A stretch of 44,842 bases of DNA, from positions 1 to 44,842 of IMG/VR virus record IMGVR_UViG_3300024259_000062; one strand, given 5' to 3'. The number at the start of each line of letters is the position of its first letter. Position 1 is the first letter of the stretch. Below are positions 16,332 to 23,324 of the stretch, one piece after another. The notes beneath the pieces are model-generated. The model had not been told where the DNA came from. It did not search any database and saw only the letters and a list, made by a program, of their open reading frames with translations. The DNA is from a virus. The position numbers and the translations under genes are program-made.

Positions 16332-16517
16332 ATGATGGTCTGGAGGAATTCGGTCACTTGTACTCCTGACGAGCGTAAGGAGTTGCGTAATGTCCTTTAT
16401 CTGTGTCTGACTAAGGCAATGGAAAAGGATGATCCGAAACGCAAGAAGTATCTGAGGATGTATAAGGCGTTCAAGAATGCTGATGAACGCCAGAAAGAGG
16501 ACGATAAAGGCAGGTGA
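16332..16517 (+). CDS. Hypothetical protein
   Basis: 61 aa, highly charged and helical (DERKELRNVLYLCLTKAMEKDDPKRKKYLRMYKAF). GAGGGGGT precedes the ATGATG start pair. It closes the operon just before the repeated promoter at 16,535. Confidence 0.55.
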   Translation: MMVWRNSVTCTPDERKELRNVLYLCLTKAMEKDDPKRKKYLRMYKAFKNADERQKEDDKGR

Positions 16518-16534
16518 GGATTCACCTTTTTCGC

Positions 16535-16563
16535 TTTACTTCTCAGCGGACAAGGCTTACCTT
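16535..16563 (+). promoter_or_regulatory. Repeated phage promoter, copy 1 (TTTACT-N17-TACCTT)
   Basis: TTTACT at 16535-16540, 17-nt spacer, TACCTT at 16558-16563, followed by TAGTTAGAAGGAAA. Serves the gene starting at 16,635. One of eight TACCTT copies with identical spacing. Confidence 0.7.
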
Positions 16564-16634
16564 TAGTTAGAAGGAAACGAGGCCCAGAAAGGGCTATACG
16601 GCAGGTCTACCTTAAGCCCAGAAGGGGGGCTAAG

Positions 16635-17015
16635 ATGGCTGGAAAGAAAGAAAGGCTCGCAGAGCTACTCGAAAAATACCTACCCAAGCTCGCAGAGAAG
16701 GAACCGGAATACGTGAGAGAATGCCTCCGGCTCATACTGCGACGGTTAGGGTATCGCCAGTATCTCTTAGCAGTAGAGCAGGCGAAGAACCCGATTGAGT
16801 TCGGATATAATATGTATCTTTGGACTCAGGGTCTAGTGAAGAACGCCCGAGGGACAGGAAAGCTGACGAAGGGCAAGACATATCGGGAGAAGCAGATATC
16901 CAAGGGTTACTCGGAAGACGAGATTAACGAGGACAATAGCGCACCGTTCAACTCTAACGCGATGATCGAAGTTACTGACGGATGGATTCGATTGGGGGCG
17001 ACTAAGAATGAGTAA
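16635..17015 (+). CDS. Hypothetical helical protein
   Basis: 126 aa, ATG after AAGGGGGGC. N-terminal two thirds strongly helical and charged (LAELLEKYLPKLAEKEPEYVRECLRLILRRLGY). First gene after promoter copy 1, and its end overlaps RNase H by 8 bp, so both are expressed together. No family recognised. Confidence 0.6.
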   Translation: MAGKKERLAELLEKYLPKLAEKEPEYVRECLRLILRRLGYRQYLLAVEQAKNPIEFGYNMYLWTQGLVKNARGTGKLTKGKTYREKQISKGYSEDEINEDNSAPFNSNAMIEVTDGWIRLGATKNE

Positions 17016-17433
17016 GGTGACGATGTTTACCGACGCAGGCTGTAAAGGATCTTATGGGTCCTACGCCTACTTTGTAGATGAGTCCCTGAAAGGTTCGTCC
17101 TCCATCGAGGGGTTTGTGAATCCTACAAGCTGTGAGCTACTCGCGGTGATTATCGGACTGAAGAGGCTGGCCGGATTGGGGTATAAGAGAGTCCTAGTCA
17201 AGACTGACTCGCAATACGTAGAGGGGGTGATGAAGAATAGGGAACATTGGATGAAGCAAGAGAAGAAGAGTCACCGCAGGTTGGTAATGAGGCTCTTCAA
17301 GGCGATGGATGCTTTCGATGAGGTAACGGCTAAATGGATCCCAGAGTTTTCTGAAGGCGGGATTATAATAGCTCATAGCATTGCTACAGCGAGACTGAGA
17401 GAGGCGGTGGAAGTATGCGTATTGACCTCCTAG
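17008..17433 (+). CDS. RNase HI-like ribonuclease
   Basis: 141 aa. RNase H removes RNA from RNA-DNA hybrids such as replication primers, which fits a phage with its own primase. Motifs: D9 in MFTDAG, E43 in SCELLAVIIGL, D67 in VKTDSQYV, all in canonical context. H123 in AHSIATARL marks the last block, but the fourth acidic residue (usually Asp in N..AD..A) is Thr here, which might weaken activity. Length is typical for a single-domain RNase HI. Confidence 0.82.
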   Translation: MSKVTMFTDAGCKGSYGSYAYFVDESLKGSSSIEGFVNPTSCELLAVIIGLKRLAGLGYKRVLVKTDSQYVEGVMKNREHWMKQEKKSHRRLVMRLFKAMDAFDEVTAKWIPEFSEGGIIIAHSIATARLREAVEVCVLTS

Positions 17434-17687
17434 TTGCTACGGACCCGGCGTATCACGATGGGGAAGGAAAGATAGTGCTGTCTGGCCTTTTAGAATCAGG
17501 CAGGACTTCTAGACACCGGGGGGCTTCCAATGTCCCAGAGCAGTTTGTCGTTCATAGAGTCGATCCGAATGATGCGAGGTATCTGGGGGATTATTTTGTT
17601 CCTCGCAACGAATCACCCGAGGAGATGGTGCTTGCTCTTAGGTCGGCGATTGATATGTTCGAGTTGAGGGCTAAGCTCCATGGATAG
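17415..17687 (+). CDS. Hypothetical protein
   Basis: 90 aa, ATG overlapping RNase H by 19 bp. Mixed composition with a helical C-terminus (SPEEMVLALRSAIDMFELRAKL). It overlaps the next gene by 8 bp. No family recognised. Confidence 0.6.
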   Translation: MRIDLLVATDPAYHDGEGKIVLSGLLESGRTSRHRGASNVPEQFVVHRVDPNDARYLGDYFVPRNESPEEMVLALRSAIDMFELRAKLHG

Positions 17688-18012
17688 GATAGGGGAGTTG
17701 ATTGAGAAATACGAGGGTCGCTGGCCTCACGTGACCTATAAGACAATAATCTTCTGGGACAAAAAGATGAGGTTTGTCTTTTATGTCTTTGCTTACTCAC
17801 TCGATCACGCCAAAGAGATAATCAAGGCGTTCGATTCAGAAGGGATGAGAGCTACGGCAATTAAGAAGTATGATCGGAGGCCGTCGAAGAACAGGAAGCA
17901 TGACGATATAACAAAGCCAGTATTCGTAGTCTTCTTCTCAAAGTCCAAAGTCCTCTATAATCTCCACAGAAGCTGGTATGAGAACGGGAGGCAGTTGTGG
18001 CCAAAGTTGTAA
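17680..18012 (+). CDS. Hypothetical protein
   Basis: 110 aa with an aromatic-rich beta core (TIIFWDKKMRFVFYVFAYSLDHAKEIIKAF) and a Lys/Arg-rich loop. Overlaps both neighbours by 8-16 bp. No family recognised. Confidence 0.6.
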   Translation: MDRIGELIEKYEGRWPHVTYKTIIFWDKKMRFVFYVFAYSLDHAKEIIKAFDSEGMRATAIKKYDRRPSKNRKHDDITKPVFVVFFSKSKVLYNLHRSWYENGRQLWPKL

Positions 18013-18299
18013 CAAGGAAGTGTATAGAAGTCGGTTGTGGTGAGAGAGTCCGAGTTAAATCAAACCTCAAAAGACTCAGGGATATGGAGGAAGGCGGGGT
18101 TGAGGTAGTCTACATTTTCGCCCGTTGTAGGGGTCATGATCTGGATTACAGGGAAATCATCGCAGAGGGAAAGGATGGGAGTATTGGACACAACAAGAGG
18201 CGGGAAAGAGCCAATAGCGGATTGCGAAGTGGCGGAAGCAAACGCAAGCCCAAAGGAGGCTCCGACAAGTATTTCAAGGGCAAACGCGGAAAGTCTTAG
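17997..18299 (+). CDS. Basic protein with Cys residues
   Basis: 100 aa from GTG 17997. Three Cys in CIEVGCGERV and CRGHD could bind a metal. The last 40 residues are Gly/Lys/Arg-rich and likely disordered, probably nucleic-acid-binding. It overlaps the previous gene by 16 bp and the next by more than 100 bp in another frame, so one of the two reading frames in the overlap may be spurious. Confidence 0.5.
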   Translation: MAKVVTRKCIEVGCGERVRVKSNLKRLRDMEEGGVEVVYIFARCRGHDLDYREIIAEGKDGSIGHNKRRERANSGLRSGGSKRKPKGGSDKYFKGKRGKS

Positions 18300-18534
18300 C
18301 CACGGGACGGTGTTATACCACAGGAGGCTGAGAAACGGGGATCGTTCGCCGTTGAGGTGTCGAGTTACTGGAGCATGTAAGACTTGGGTGACTCGGCCCG
18401 AGGATTTCAAAATTCCGGTGAAGTATGGTCTTCGTGATAGCTTCTACATCGAGCCTCATAACGCAAGTGAGTGGTGCTTAGACGAGGATGAGGCAAGCAA
18501 AAAAGAATCGTTGCCTGAGATACCGCCAGCTTAG
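18175..18534 (+). CDS. Hypothetical protein
   Basis: 119 aa if started at ATG 18175 (GAGGG a few bases upstream), overlapping the previous gene by 125 bp. GTG 18309 would be a non-overlapping start. The distal part (RSPLRCRVTGACKTWVTRPEDFKIPVKYG) looks like a genuine beta-rich small domain with C-x6-C. The stop is clear, the start is not. Confidence 0.45.
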   Translation: MGVLDTTRGGKEPIADCEVAEANASPKEAPTSISRANAESLSHGTVLYHRRLRNGDRSPLRCRVTGACKTWVTRPEDFKIPVKYGLRDSFYIEPHNASEWCLDEDEASKKESLPEIPPA

Positions 18535-18543
18535 TGACTTTCG

Positions 18544-18549
18544 TATATT
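18544..18549 (+). promoter_or_regulatory. -10-like box of a probable promoter
   Basis: TTTCGTATATTTAGGTA, matching the TTTCGTATACT-TTAGGTA context of the promoter at 14,659. The -35 is weak. The gene at 18,575 follows, with AAAAGGAGG. Confidence 0.4.
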
Positions 18550-18574
18550 TAGGTAACTCGAAAAGGAGGCGCGG

Positions 18575-18931
18575 ATGAATGGAGTCAAGGAAGTCACGGA
18601 AGCTGTTGAAAGGATGACTGGGACGATAGTTAGGTCGGCAACTGAGGAGGTTCAGAAAAGATTCGCAAAGATGTTCGCAGCCAAGCGTGCTGAGCTCAAC
18701 GACTCAATACGAGAGATGATCGACTTTATCCAAGAGAATGGAGAGGATACAAGTGTTGACTATCTCAAGGAGAAGTTGGTAGAGTTGCGCGCTGAGTTAG
18801 TGGATCTACAAGAAGGCGTTGATGAAAGCGCCGGGGTCTGGTCGGATGAGATACGAAACGATGTGATGAAGGTAATCGCCGAAAGGTTGGCGTCTAGGCC
18901 GTCGGAACCTATAGATGTGAGCGGTAATTAG
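18575..18931 (+). CDS. Coiled-coil protein
   Basis: 118 aa, almost wholly helical and charged with heptad-like hydrophobics (VEAVERMTGTIVRSATEEV, LKEKLVELRAELVDLQEGV). AAAAGGAGG precedes the ATG. Likely a structural or oligomerising protein; no family recognised. Confidence 0.65.
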   Translation: MNGVKEVTEAVERMTGTIVRSATEEVQKRFAKMFAAKRAELNDSIREMIDFIQENGEDTSVDYLKEKLVELRAELVDLQEGVDESAGVWSDEIRNDVMKVIAERLASRPSEPIDVSGN

Positions 18932-19037
18932 GCCGATGCTAAGGCGTGTTAGCAGGGCGAACAGCTAGCGCCCGACTCGGAACCTAGCCCGACCTAGACA
19001 GCTTGTTACAGCGCTCTAACATAGAAGGAGGTAGCCA

Positions 19038-19520
19038 ATGGGAATGGGTAAGTGGCTCGGCTACGTCCGTGGTAGAGTTGTCGAGCGTGAGTTGAGGATG
19101 AGGGACGGGCAGAATTATAGGAGGCAAATCTGGCACATGGACCACCCTACAAGGGAGCAACCTACTGGTTCAGTCAAGTTCTCTATTGTGGTTGATGAGG
19201 GTGATGAGGATGAGGATGTTTCCAAAGCAGATCCGATCCCAAGAATCTTCTGGCTGTTTATCGGATGTGTCTTGACCTTCTCCTTTATTGAGTTAGGAGT
19301 CCTGCAGACTGTCTATGCGATCTTGTTCGCAGTAGCAGCTGTAGTAGTTTCTCAGATCGTAGGTAGGGCGGCCAAGAAGAAGGTTGCTGAGATGGAGAGG
19401 GACAAGCCTACTGAAGATGAGCCGGCCATAGATCCTGATTATAGTGATCTGGACGATATTGACTTGGATTTGTCCGCAAAGAAAACGCTTTACTTTCCAA
19501 TGGACAAGCCTTACCTTTAG
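19038..19520 (+). CDS. Two-transmembrane protein whose end is a promoter repeat
   Basis: 160 aa, ATG after AGAAGGAGG. A basic N-terminus, an acidic linker, two hydrophobic helices (IFWLFIGCVLTFSFIELGVL and TVYAILFAVAAVVVSQIV), then an acidic cytoplasmic tail. The last 13 codons are the promoter repeat itself (TTTACT-N17-TACCTTTAG) and the stop codon is the TAG of that repeat. The original C-terminus was therefore probably replaced when the promoter cassette arrived. Function unknown. Confidence 0.65.
   Translation: MGMGKWLGYVRGRVVERELRMRDGQNYRRQIWHMDHPTREQPTGSVKFSIVVDEGDEDEDVSKADPIPRIFWLFIGCVLTFSFIELGVLQTVYAILFAVAAVVVSQIVGRAAKKKVAEMERDKPTEDEPAIDPDYSDLDDIDLDLSAKKTLYFPMDKPYL
19489..19517 (+). 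promoter_or_regulatory. Repeated phage promoter, copy 2
   Basis: TTTACT 19489-19494, 17 nt, TACCTT 19512-19517, inside the 3' end of the upstream gene. The following leader (GAAGCCAACCCGAGGTAAGG) is identical to that of copy 3. Drives the small genes at 19,562 and 19,708. Confidence 0.7.
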
Positions 19521-19561
19521 TTAGAAAGGGAAAGAAGCCAACCCGAGGTAAGGAGGGCGCG

Positions 19562-19702
19562 TTGAGAAAGCCAAAGTGGGAAGTTTGGGACGAGAAGGTA
19601 AAGGAGTTCAGAGAAGCAACGAAGTCAGAGAGTCTAAGGATCTGGCTGAGAGAGCGGTATCGGTTTGTAGCGATTCGGTATTACTGGATGCCCTGGAGGT
19701 AA
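19562..19702 (+). CDS. Very small protein, TTG start
   Basis: 46 aa from TTG 19562, about 6 nt after GTAAGGAGGG. Trp/Arg-rich and basic (KPKWEVWDEKVKEF, RERYRFVAIRYYWMPWR). It ends just before the next small gene, and its stop lies in that gene's GGAGGTAA ribosome binding site. It is the first coding frame after promoter copy 2. No family recognised. Confidence 0.5.
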   Translation: MRKPKWEVWDEKVKEFREATKSESLRIWLRERYRFVAIRYYWMPWR

Positions 19703-19707
19703 GGCCG

Positions 19708-19845
19708 ATGGCCAAGCAGCCGAAATATGAGTTCATCTGTAACTTCTGCGAGAAGAAATTCAAGAGGACAATTCCTAAGAACGCAGAGATTAGGTGCCCG
19801 AAGTGTAAGGAATACGACGTTGAATTGATCGGGAAGGCAAGGTGA
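19708..19845 (+). CDS. Small zinc-ribbon protein (FmdB/rubredoxin-like)
   Basis: 45 aa from ATG 19708 with GGAGG upstream. YEFICNFCEKKFKR...IRCPKCKEYDVELIG is a complete CxxC...CxxC zinc ribbon of the FmdB-type regulatory fold, with no extra sequence. Probably a compact metal-binding adaptor. Confidence 0.65.
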   Translation: MAKQPKYEFICNFCEKKFKRTIPKNAEIRCPKCKEYDVELIGKAR

Positions 19846-20325
19846 AAATTGGCGGGGCGGCGCGGGCCAAATCCGAGCGCTCATCCCGGCTAGAGTGCGG
19901 CGGTTGAAAACCCGTAACCCGCCCACCCCGCCCACCCCGCCATCTTTGTATAATTTTCCGATATACCGACGCCACGCAGGCCCGATCCTGGTAGATTCAG
20001 GGCCAGAGATTCGACCATCGGCGCGGTAAGATGGCGGCTAAGAGCCGCGATCAAGCGGCCACAGAGCCGCAGTTAGATTAATGTCCCTTGAAACCCTAAG
20101 CTAATAGACAAGAAAGAGAGGTGACGATATGGGCCGCTCCGGTTTATCACCGGATTCTTAGACAACCAAATTGAAGTGGGGCCCCGGTTGTGTGAGGATA
20201 GGCTACTACTCAATTATCACTAGATGACTACTAAAATTATTGATTGGTTGATTTCAGTATTGGGTGATTTCAGTAGGGCAGGGGCAACGTCACCCCTGCC
20301 CTACGCCTACATTTGGGAGGCTTAG
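19846..20325 (+). other. 480-bp intergenic region with hairpins and a possible leader peptide
   Basis: No long gene. GC-rich pairing of GGCGGGG (near 19,850) with CCCCGCC repeats (19,920-19,942), then TATAAT at 19,949-19,954, a GCGGCT-aag-AGCCGC hairpin near 20,034-20,049, and a perfect 12-bp stem GTAGGGCAGGGG / CCCCTGCCCTAC at 20,273-20,304. An 11-codon frame (ATG 20129, MGRSGLSPDS) follows AGAGAGGTGA and contains a CCGGT-ttatc-ACCGG hairpin, so a leader-peptide or attenuation role for the gene at 20,326 is possible. No tRNA cloverleaf found. Confidence 0.5.
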
Positions 20326-20598
20326 ATGACCCGCAAGCTATCTGGTTCGATGAAATATCGAAGCCACGCAATTGCTCATTGTAGTGGGTTTGAGTTCCCA
20401 TTTGATATGCTTCGATATGATCACTGCTATCCTTCAGATTCGGAGAGCGCAGTCCAGATGGGCAGAAGCCCGGGTGATATTGAGCCCGGTGAAACGTATC
20501 AGATTCGTCTTACTCAACTTCATGAATACAAAAGTCCGAATTGGACGATTGGTCGTTGGGCGTCCTTCGGCGTTAGATTGGAGCCAGTCAATGACTAG
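20326..20598 (+). CDS. Hypothetical protein
   Basis: 90 aa, ATG after TTGGGAGG, directly downstream of the structured leader. Contains several His and Cys (AHCSGFEFPFD, DHCYP). Its stop overlaps the next ATG by 8 bp (ATGACTAG). No family recognised. Confidence 0.6.
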   Translation: MTRKLSGSMKYRSHAIAHCSGFEFPFDMLRYDHCYPSDSESAVQMGRSPGDIEPGETYQIRLTQLHEYKSPNWTIGRWASFGVRLEPVND

Positions 20599-21085
20599 TC
20601 CTGCGGTTGTTGTTCCTGCTTGTATGACTTGTAGAGATCACTCAGAAGAAAAGGATCACGCATCTGGAGTTGAGGACTGGTGCCACTCTCCGAAGATCAA
20701 CTCAGGCTTGTCCCCCCTTGCCTTTGATGCCGACGAGATGTCTTCAGCACGCGCCAATGGATGGATATCCTTCAAAGAAGCCGACTGCTTAAGCACCCTT
20801 TCCTCTTTACTTCCCACGCGGCAAGGCTTACCTTTAGGTAGAAGGAAATCGAAGCCAACCCGAGGTAAGGAGGAAGTGATGGTTAAGACCAAACTACCGA
20901 AAGAAGCAGAGGAAGTAATCAGGAAGATCCTTGAATTTGACAAGGAGTATCGCCAGCCATATGGAGTAGGGTATTGGAAGGAAAAGGATGGCGGCTGGGT
21001 CCACGAGGGTTTTGGATATGATCTGATAGTCAACGACGAAGGTGCTTTCTTTTACTCAGACGAATATGAGACGCCGGTCACTTAA
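20591..21085 (+). CDS. Zinc-knuckle protein reading through a promoter into the next gene
   Basis: 164 aa if read whole. The first part (CMTCRDHSEEKDH...WCHSP) is a likely Cys/His metal site. The frame has no stop and continues through promoter copy 3 (20,806-20,834) and its leader into residues encoded from ATG 20879. The more likely picture is two genes: an upstream one that lost its stop when the promoter cassette inserted, and a downstream 68-aa gene at 20,879-21,085 with its own AAGGAGG. A fusion product from upstream transcripts is possible. Confidence 0.5.
   Translation: MTSPAVVVPACMTCRDHSEEKDHASGVEDWCHSPKINSGLSPLAFDADEMSSARANGWISFKEADCLSTLSSLLPTRQGLPLGRRKSKPTRGKEEVMVKTKLPKEAEEVIRKILEFDKEYRQPYGVGYWKEKDGGWVHEGFGYDLIVNDEGAFFYSDEYETPVT
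20806..20834 (+). promoter_or_regulatory. Repeated phage promoter, copy 3
   Basis: TTTACT 20806-20811, 17 nt, TACCTT 20829-20834, then TAGGTAGAAGGAAA and a leader identical to copy 2 over GAAGCCAACCCGAGGTAAGG. It lies inside an open reading frame. Confidence 0.7.
20879..21085 (+). CDS. Hypothetical protein (likely true gene of promoter copy 3)
   Basis: 68 aa from ATG 20879 with TAAGGAGG 5 nt upstream: helical start (KLPKEAEEVIRKILEFDKEY) and an aromatic beta-like end (GYWKEKDGGWVHEGFGYDLIV). In frame with the preceding zinc-knuckle frame. No family recognised. Confidence 0.55.
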   Translation: MVKTKLPKEAEEVIRKILEFDKEYRQPYGVGYWKEKDGGWVHEGFGYDLIVNDEGAFFYSDEYETPVT

Positions 21086-21097
21086 GGAGTCGGGAAA

Positions 21098-21337
21098 GTG
21101 AACGCTCAGGACGTAGTAGGGACGTTGACGAAGTTGGAGCTAAGGGATATTGCGATAGGGGCAGGAGCCCAGAAGCCAGATAACCCGAAGGAGTTATTGA
21201 ACGGCGGCTTGTATCGTTGTGCAGAGAGAGGGGTGATGCTTACTAAGGTGCTCGATCCGAAGGCGTGTGAGACGCTGGAGAAGCTTGGTAGGATGTATCT
21301 GACGCAGCTTGGGATTAAGGGGTTCTTGTCCTACTGA
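21098..21337 (+). CDS. Hypothetical protein
   Basis: 79 aa from GTG 21098 with AAGGAG about 9 nt upstream. Helical, with a repeated Leu pattern (TLTKLELRDIAIGAGAQ, ETLEKLGRMYLTQLG). No family recognised. Confidence 0.6.
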   Translation: MNAQDVVGTLTKLELRDIAIGAGAQKPDNPKELLNGGLYRCAERGVMLTKVLDPKACETLEKLGRMYLTQLGIKGFLSY

Positions 21338-21346
21338 GGAGGTAGT

Positions 21347-21448
21347 ATGGATGAGCGTCGGGCAAGAGGCGATGAGATGTTCGCTGCGGGATGGAGATTT
21401 GCCCCGGCTATCGGATTCCGAAGCAGGGGCGCAGACAGGGATGGATGA
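21347..21448 (+). CDS. Very small ORF with strong ribosome binding site
   Basis: 33 aa from ATG 21347, 4 nt after GAGGAGG. Arg/Gly-rich. It overlaps a better-looking 50-aa frame at 21,391, so only one may be real, or the two may be the halves of a gene shifted by one base. Low certainty. Confidence 0.35.
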   Translation: MDERRARGDEMFAAGWRFAPAIGFRSRGADRDG

Positions 21449-21543
21449 CGTTCAAGAAAGATGGAGAGGATGGGCACATTCAGGTCCATCCTGAAATCGG
21501 TGAGCGAATCTGTAGTCTTGAAGTAAAGGAGAGATGGAAATGA
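21391..21543 (+). CDS. Small hypothetical protein
   Basis: 50 aa from ATG 21391: PGYRIPKQGRQGWMTFKKDG...IQVHPEIGERICSLEV. The composition looks more like a true protein than the frame it overlaps. The stop overlaps the next ATG (ATGA at 21,540), the usual coupling in this phage. The start has only GCTGCGGG upstream. Confidence 0.45.
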   Translation: MEICPGYRIPKQGRRQGWMTFKKDGEDGHIQVHPEIGERICSLEVKERWK

Positions 21544-21872
21544 AAGTAATGGTAGTGGACGATAACGATGACGTCAGGATGTTCCTGACGGACGCCCTCA
21601 AACACGAGGGTCATAAGGTAGAGAACAGGTCGAATCCTGTTCATGCCTTAGACGTCATTGAAGACTTTGACGTCTTGGTAACGGACTATCAGATGCCTGA
21701 GATGCCCGGGACGGTATTGGCCCGAAGGTCGAAGATGAAGAAGAGCACCCTGAGGGTGATATTGGTAACCGCAACCCTTCTGAGAGATATAGAGGATCAG
21801 GATGCGGTGGATGCCATCTTCTCCAAGCCAATCTTCATGTGTCATCTTTTCGATTCGGTGAACGGGATATGA
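21540..21872 (+). CDS. CheY-like response-regulator receiver domain
   Basis: 110 aa stand-alone receiver. All key residues are in place: acidic pair D7-D8, phospho-acceptor D49 in LVTDYQMPEMPG, T77 in ILVTA, K96 in FSKPI. It should therefore accept phosphate from a host (or unseen phage) histidine kinase. No output domain follows, so it may act by competing for host phosphotransfer or by binding a partner. ATG 21540 is 8 nt after AAGGAG; ATG 21534 is too close. Receiver genes are uncommon in phages. Confidence 0.85.
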   Translation: MKVMVVDDNDDVRMFLTDALKHEGHKVENRSNPVHALDVIEDFDVLVTDYQMPEMPGTVLARRSKMKKSTLRVILVTATLLRDIEDQDAVDAIFSKPIFMCHLFDSVNGI

Positions 21873-21982
21873 GTGAACGCACTAAAGCAGTCATCGCCCT
21901 ATTATTGATCCTGATGCTCTGGCTCTTTGCGGAGTGGTTCGGGACTTGGCTGATAGGGCCGGACCCGTTTCCAGTGAGGTAA
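21869..21982 (+). CDS. Single-pass membrane micropeptide
   Basis: 37 aa, ATGA-coupled to the receiver gene. MSERTKAV followed by a hydrophobic helix (IALLLILMLWLFAEWFGTWL) and a short polar end. Likely an inner-membrane protein; could tether or signal with the receiver, but that is only positional. Confidence 0.55.
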   Translation: MSERTKAVIALLLILMLWLFAEWFGTWLIGPDPFPVR

Positions 21983-21983
21983 T

Positions 21984-22199
21984 ATGCCGAAGCCTGAGGA
22001 GTACAAAGCGATAGCTGCGTGGGGTAAGCATCTGAGATCGTTCCAGTATTATATCGCAAATGAGCAAAGGAAGGCTGCTGAGGATGATGCTCCGGTCAAT
22101 GCTATCTATAAGGATATGGATGGCTCATGGAAGACTACGGACGTTATCACCGCTCCCGGACTGAAGGAGAAGATTGAGGGGGAGGCAGGGCTGATATGA
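21984..22199 (+). CDS. Hypothetical protein
   Basis: 71 aa, starting 1 nt after the previous stop. Helical N-terminus (EEYKAIAAWGKHLRSFQYYIANEQRKAAE) and a short C-terminal segment. Coupled to the next gene by ATGA. No family recognised. Confidence 0.55.
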   Translation: MPKPEEYKAIAAWGKHLRSFQYYIANEQRKAAEDDAPVNAIYKDMDGSWKTTDVITAPGLKEKIEGEAGLI

Positions 22200-22519
22200 T
22201 CCGTAGGCTCTGGATTCGGATTCGTGTTTGGTTTACTCATCGGTGGGTGAATGTCTATCTTGTTGACCGGTTCTGCTACGGACCGGCAGAAGGGGGTGAT
22301 TGGGGATACTACGGACTTCCGTATGAACTTTGGCCGGCTGTGAAGTGTTGGCCGTGGGAGGTGAAGAGAGTCCTAGCTAGGGCGAGATACTGGTGCGATA
22401 GGCAGAATCAAGAAAGACGTTCTGATATCGGATCAGTGCTGTCCGAAGGTAGGCTTGAGGCCTATGCCGAAGATCATAAGGCTGCTCCATGGCCTACTGG
22501 TCCTAGACATTACGAATAA
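22196..22519 (+). CDS. Trp/Arg-rich hypothetical protein
   Basis: 107 aa with about ten Trp and many Arg (IRRLWIRIRVWFTHRWVNVYLVDRF). Amphipathic start that might associate with membrane. Last gene of the receiver operon, followed by a strong structured element. Confidence 0.55.
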   Translation: MIRRLWIRIRVWFTHRWVNVYLVDRFCYGPAEGGDWGYYGLPYELWPAVKCWPWEVKRVLARARYWCDRQNQERRSDIGSVLSEGRLEAYAEDHKAAPWPTGPRHYE

Positions 22520-22520
22520 T

Positions 22521-22600
22521 TGCAGGCCTGTTAGCACGGCTCTGTTTCGGACCCGACCCGAGACTAAGCCCCGGTCGCCAAGACCGCTAGCAGGCCTGCA
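22521..22600 (+). ncRNA. 80-nt three-way-junction RNA element (unclassified)
   Basis: A 15-bp stem with one G-U pair (TGCAGGCCTGTTAGC, 22,521-22,535, with GCTAGCAGGCCTGCA, 22,586-22,600) encloses two further arms. The first is GGCT/AGCC plus GTTTCGG/CCGAGAC (22,538-22,570); the second is GGTC/GACC (22,573-22,585). Nearly every base is paired. No T run follows except TTT, so it is not a standard terminator, and the arm count and lengths are not those of a tRNA. A stable small RNA or an RNA-processing site is likely. Confidence 0.6.
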
Positions 22601-22685
22601 TTTCGCCTGTAATCGAAGGCAAATTCCGTCCCGAAACCGGAAGATCGGAGGGGATTCCAGTCAGTCAAGATAAAGGAGATTGCTG

Positions 22686-22913
22686 ATGACACCGGTGATG
22701 TTTGTAGGGAAAGAGGATGCTCTGGATATCGTCCACGCCTTGGTCTTTCACCACAATACTGTGAGATGTGAGGAATCATATTCCGTCCTGGCTCGGTTTG
22801 TAGTCGGGATGAAGAGACACCTCCATAGTGGTTATTTCCTTCGCCCTTGTAGTGTTGATGACCAGGGCAAGAAAGATTGCCACCGCAAGATGGAGTTGAG
22901 TAAGGCTGTCTAG
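22686..22913 (+). CDS. Hypothetical protein with Cys/His
   Basis: 75 aa from ATG 22686, 8 nt after AAGGAG. Contains VFHHNTVRCEE and PCSVDDQGKKDCHRK, which could form a metal site. No family recognised. Confidence 0.55.
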   Translation: MTPVMFVGKEDALDIVHALVFHHNTVRCEESYSVLARFVVGMKRHLHSGYFLRPCSVDDQGKKDCHRKMELSKAV

Positions 22914-22926
22914 GCAGAAAAAAGAC

Positions 22927-22955
22927 TAGCTTCACCACGTGCCATTCCTTACCTT
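22927..22955 (+). promoter_or_regulatory. Repeated phage promoter, copy 4 (TAGCTT variant)
   Basis: TAGCTT 22927-22932 (ACTAGCTTCACCA context), 17 nt, TACCTT 22950-22955, then TAAGTAAGAGGAAA. Serves the operon beginning at 23,002. Confidence 0.65.
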
Positions 22956-23001
22956 TAAGTAAGAGGAAATCGACGTCAAACGAGGGAAGGAGGTGATACG
23001 G

Positions 23002-23313
23002 ATGTCCGAGATAGCGACAACCAGAGCCTACGGCAATTACGCGAGTCGGATCAAGTATGATGGCTCGATAACTTGGATCGCTTTGGACGAGGAAGATGGT
23101 GATCCCGAGGAAATTATCAGGAAGCATCTTCGGACGATCAAGGCGAGAAATGAGGACGTGGAGCCTTTCGGTCGGATGGAGAGAAGTTGGACGGCTCATA
23201 GTCCTCACTTCTACGTCGAGTATGGTCCGACGCACGAGGAAGATTGGGCGCACGACGCGATAGTGATTAGGATGTATGTGGACGGTCGGACGGTAATCAC
23301 GAAGTCTTGGTAA
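23002..23313 (+). CDS. Hypothetical protein
   Basis: 103 aa from ATG 23002, 8 nt after AAGGAGG; GTG 22993 is too close to it. Acidic, mixed alpha/beta (ITWIALDEEDGDPEEII). First gene of the operon at promoter copy 4. No family recognised. Confidence 0.6.
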   Translation: MSEIATTRAYGNYASRIKYDGSITWIALDEEDGDPEEIIRKHLRTIKARNEDVEPFGRMERSWTAHSPHFYVEYGPTHEEDWAHDAIVIRMYVDGRTVITKSW

Positions 23314-23324
23314 GGAGGTAGGCG

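Noticed and set aside
19846-20325. Possible tRNA around GATTCGA at 20,010
   Set aside because: No acceptor or anticodon arms could be paired around it.
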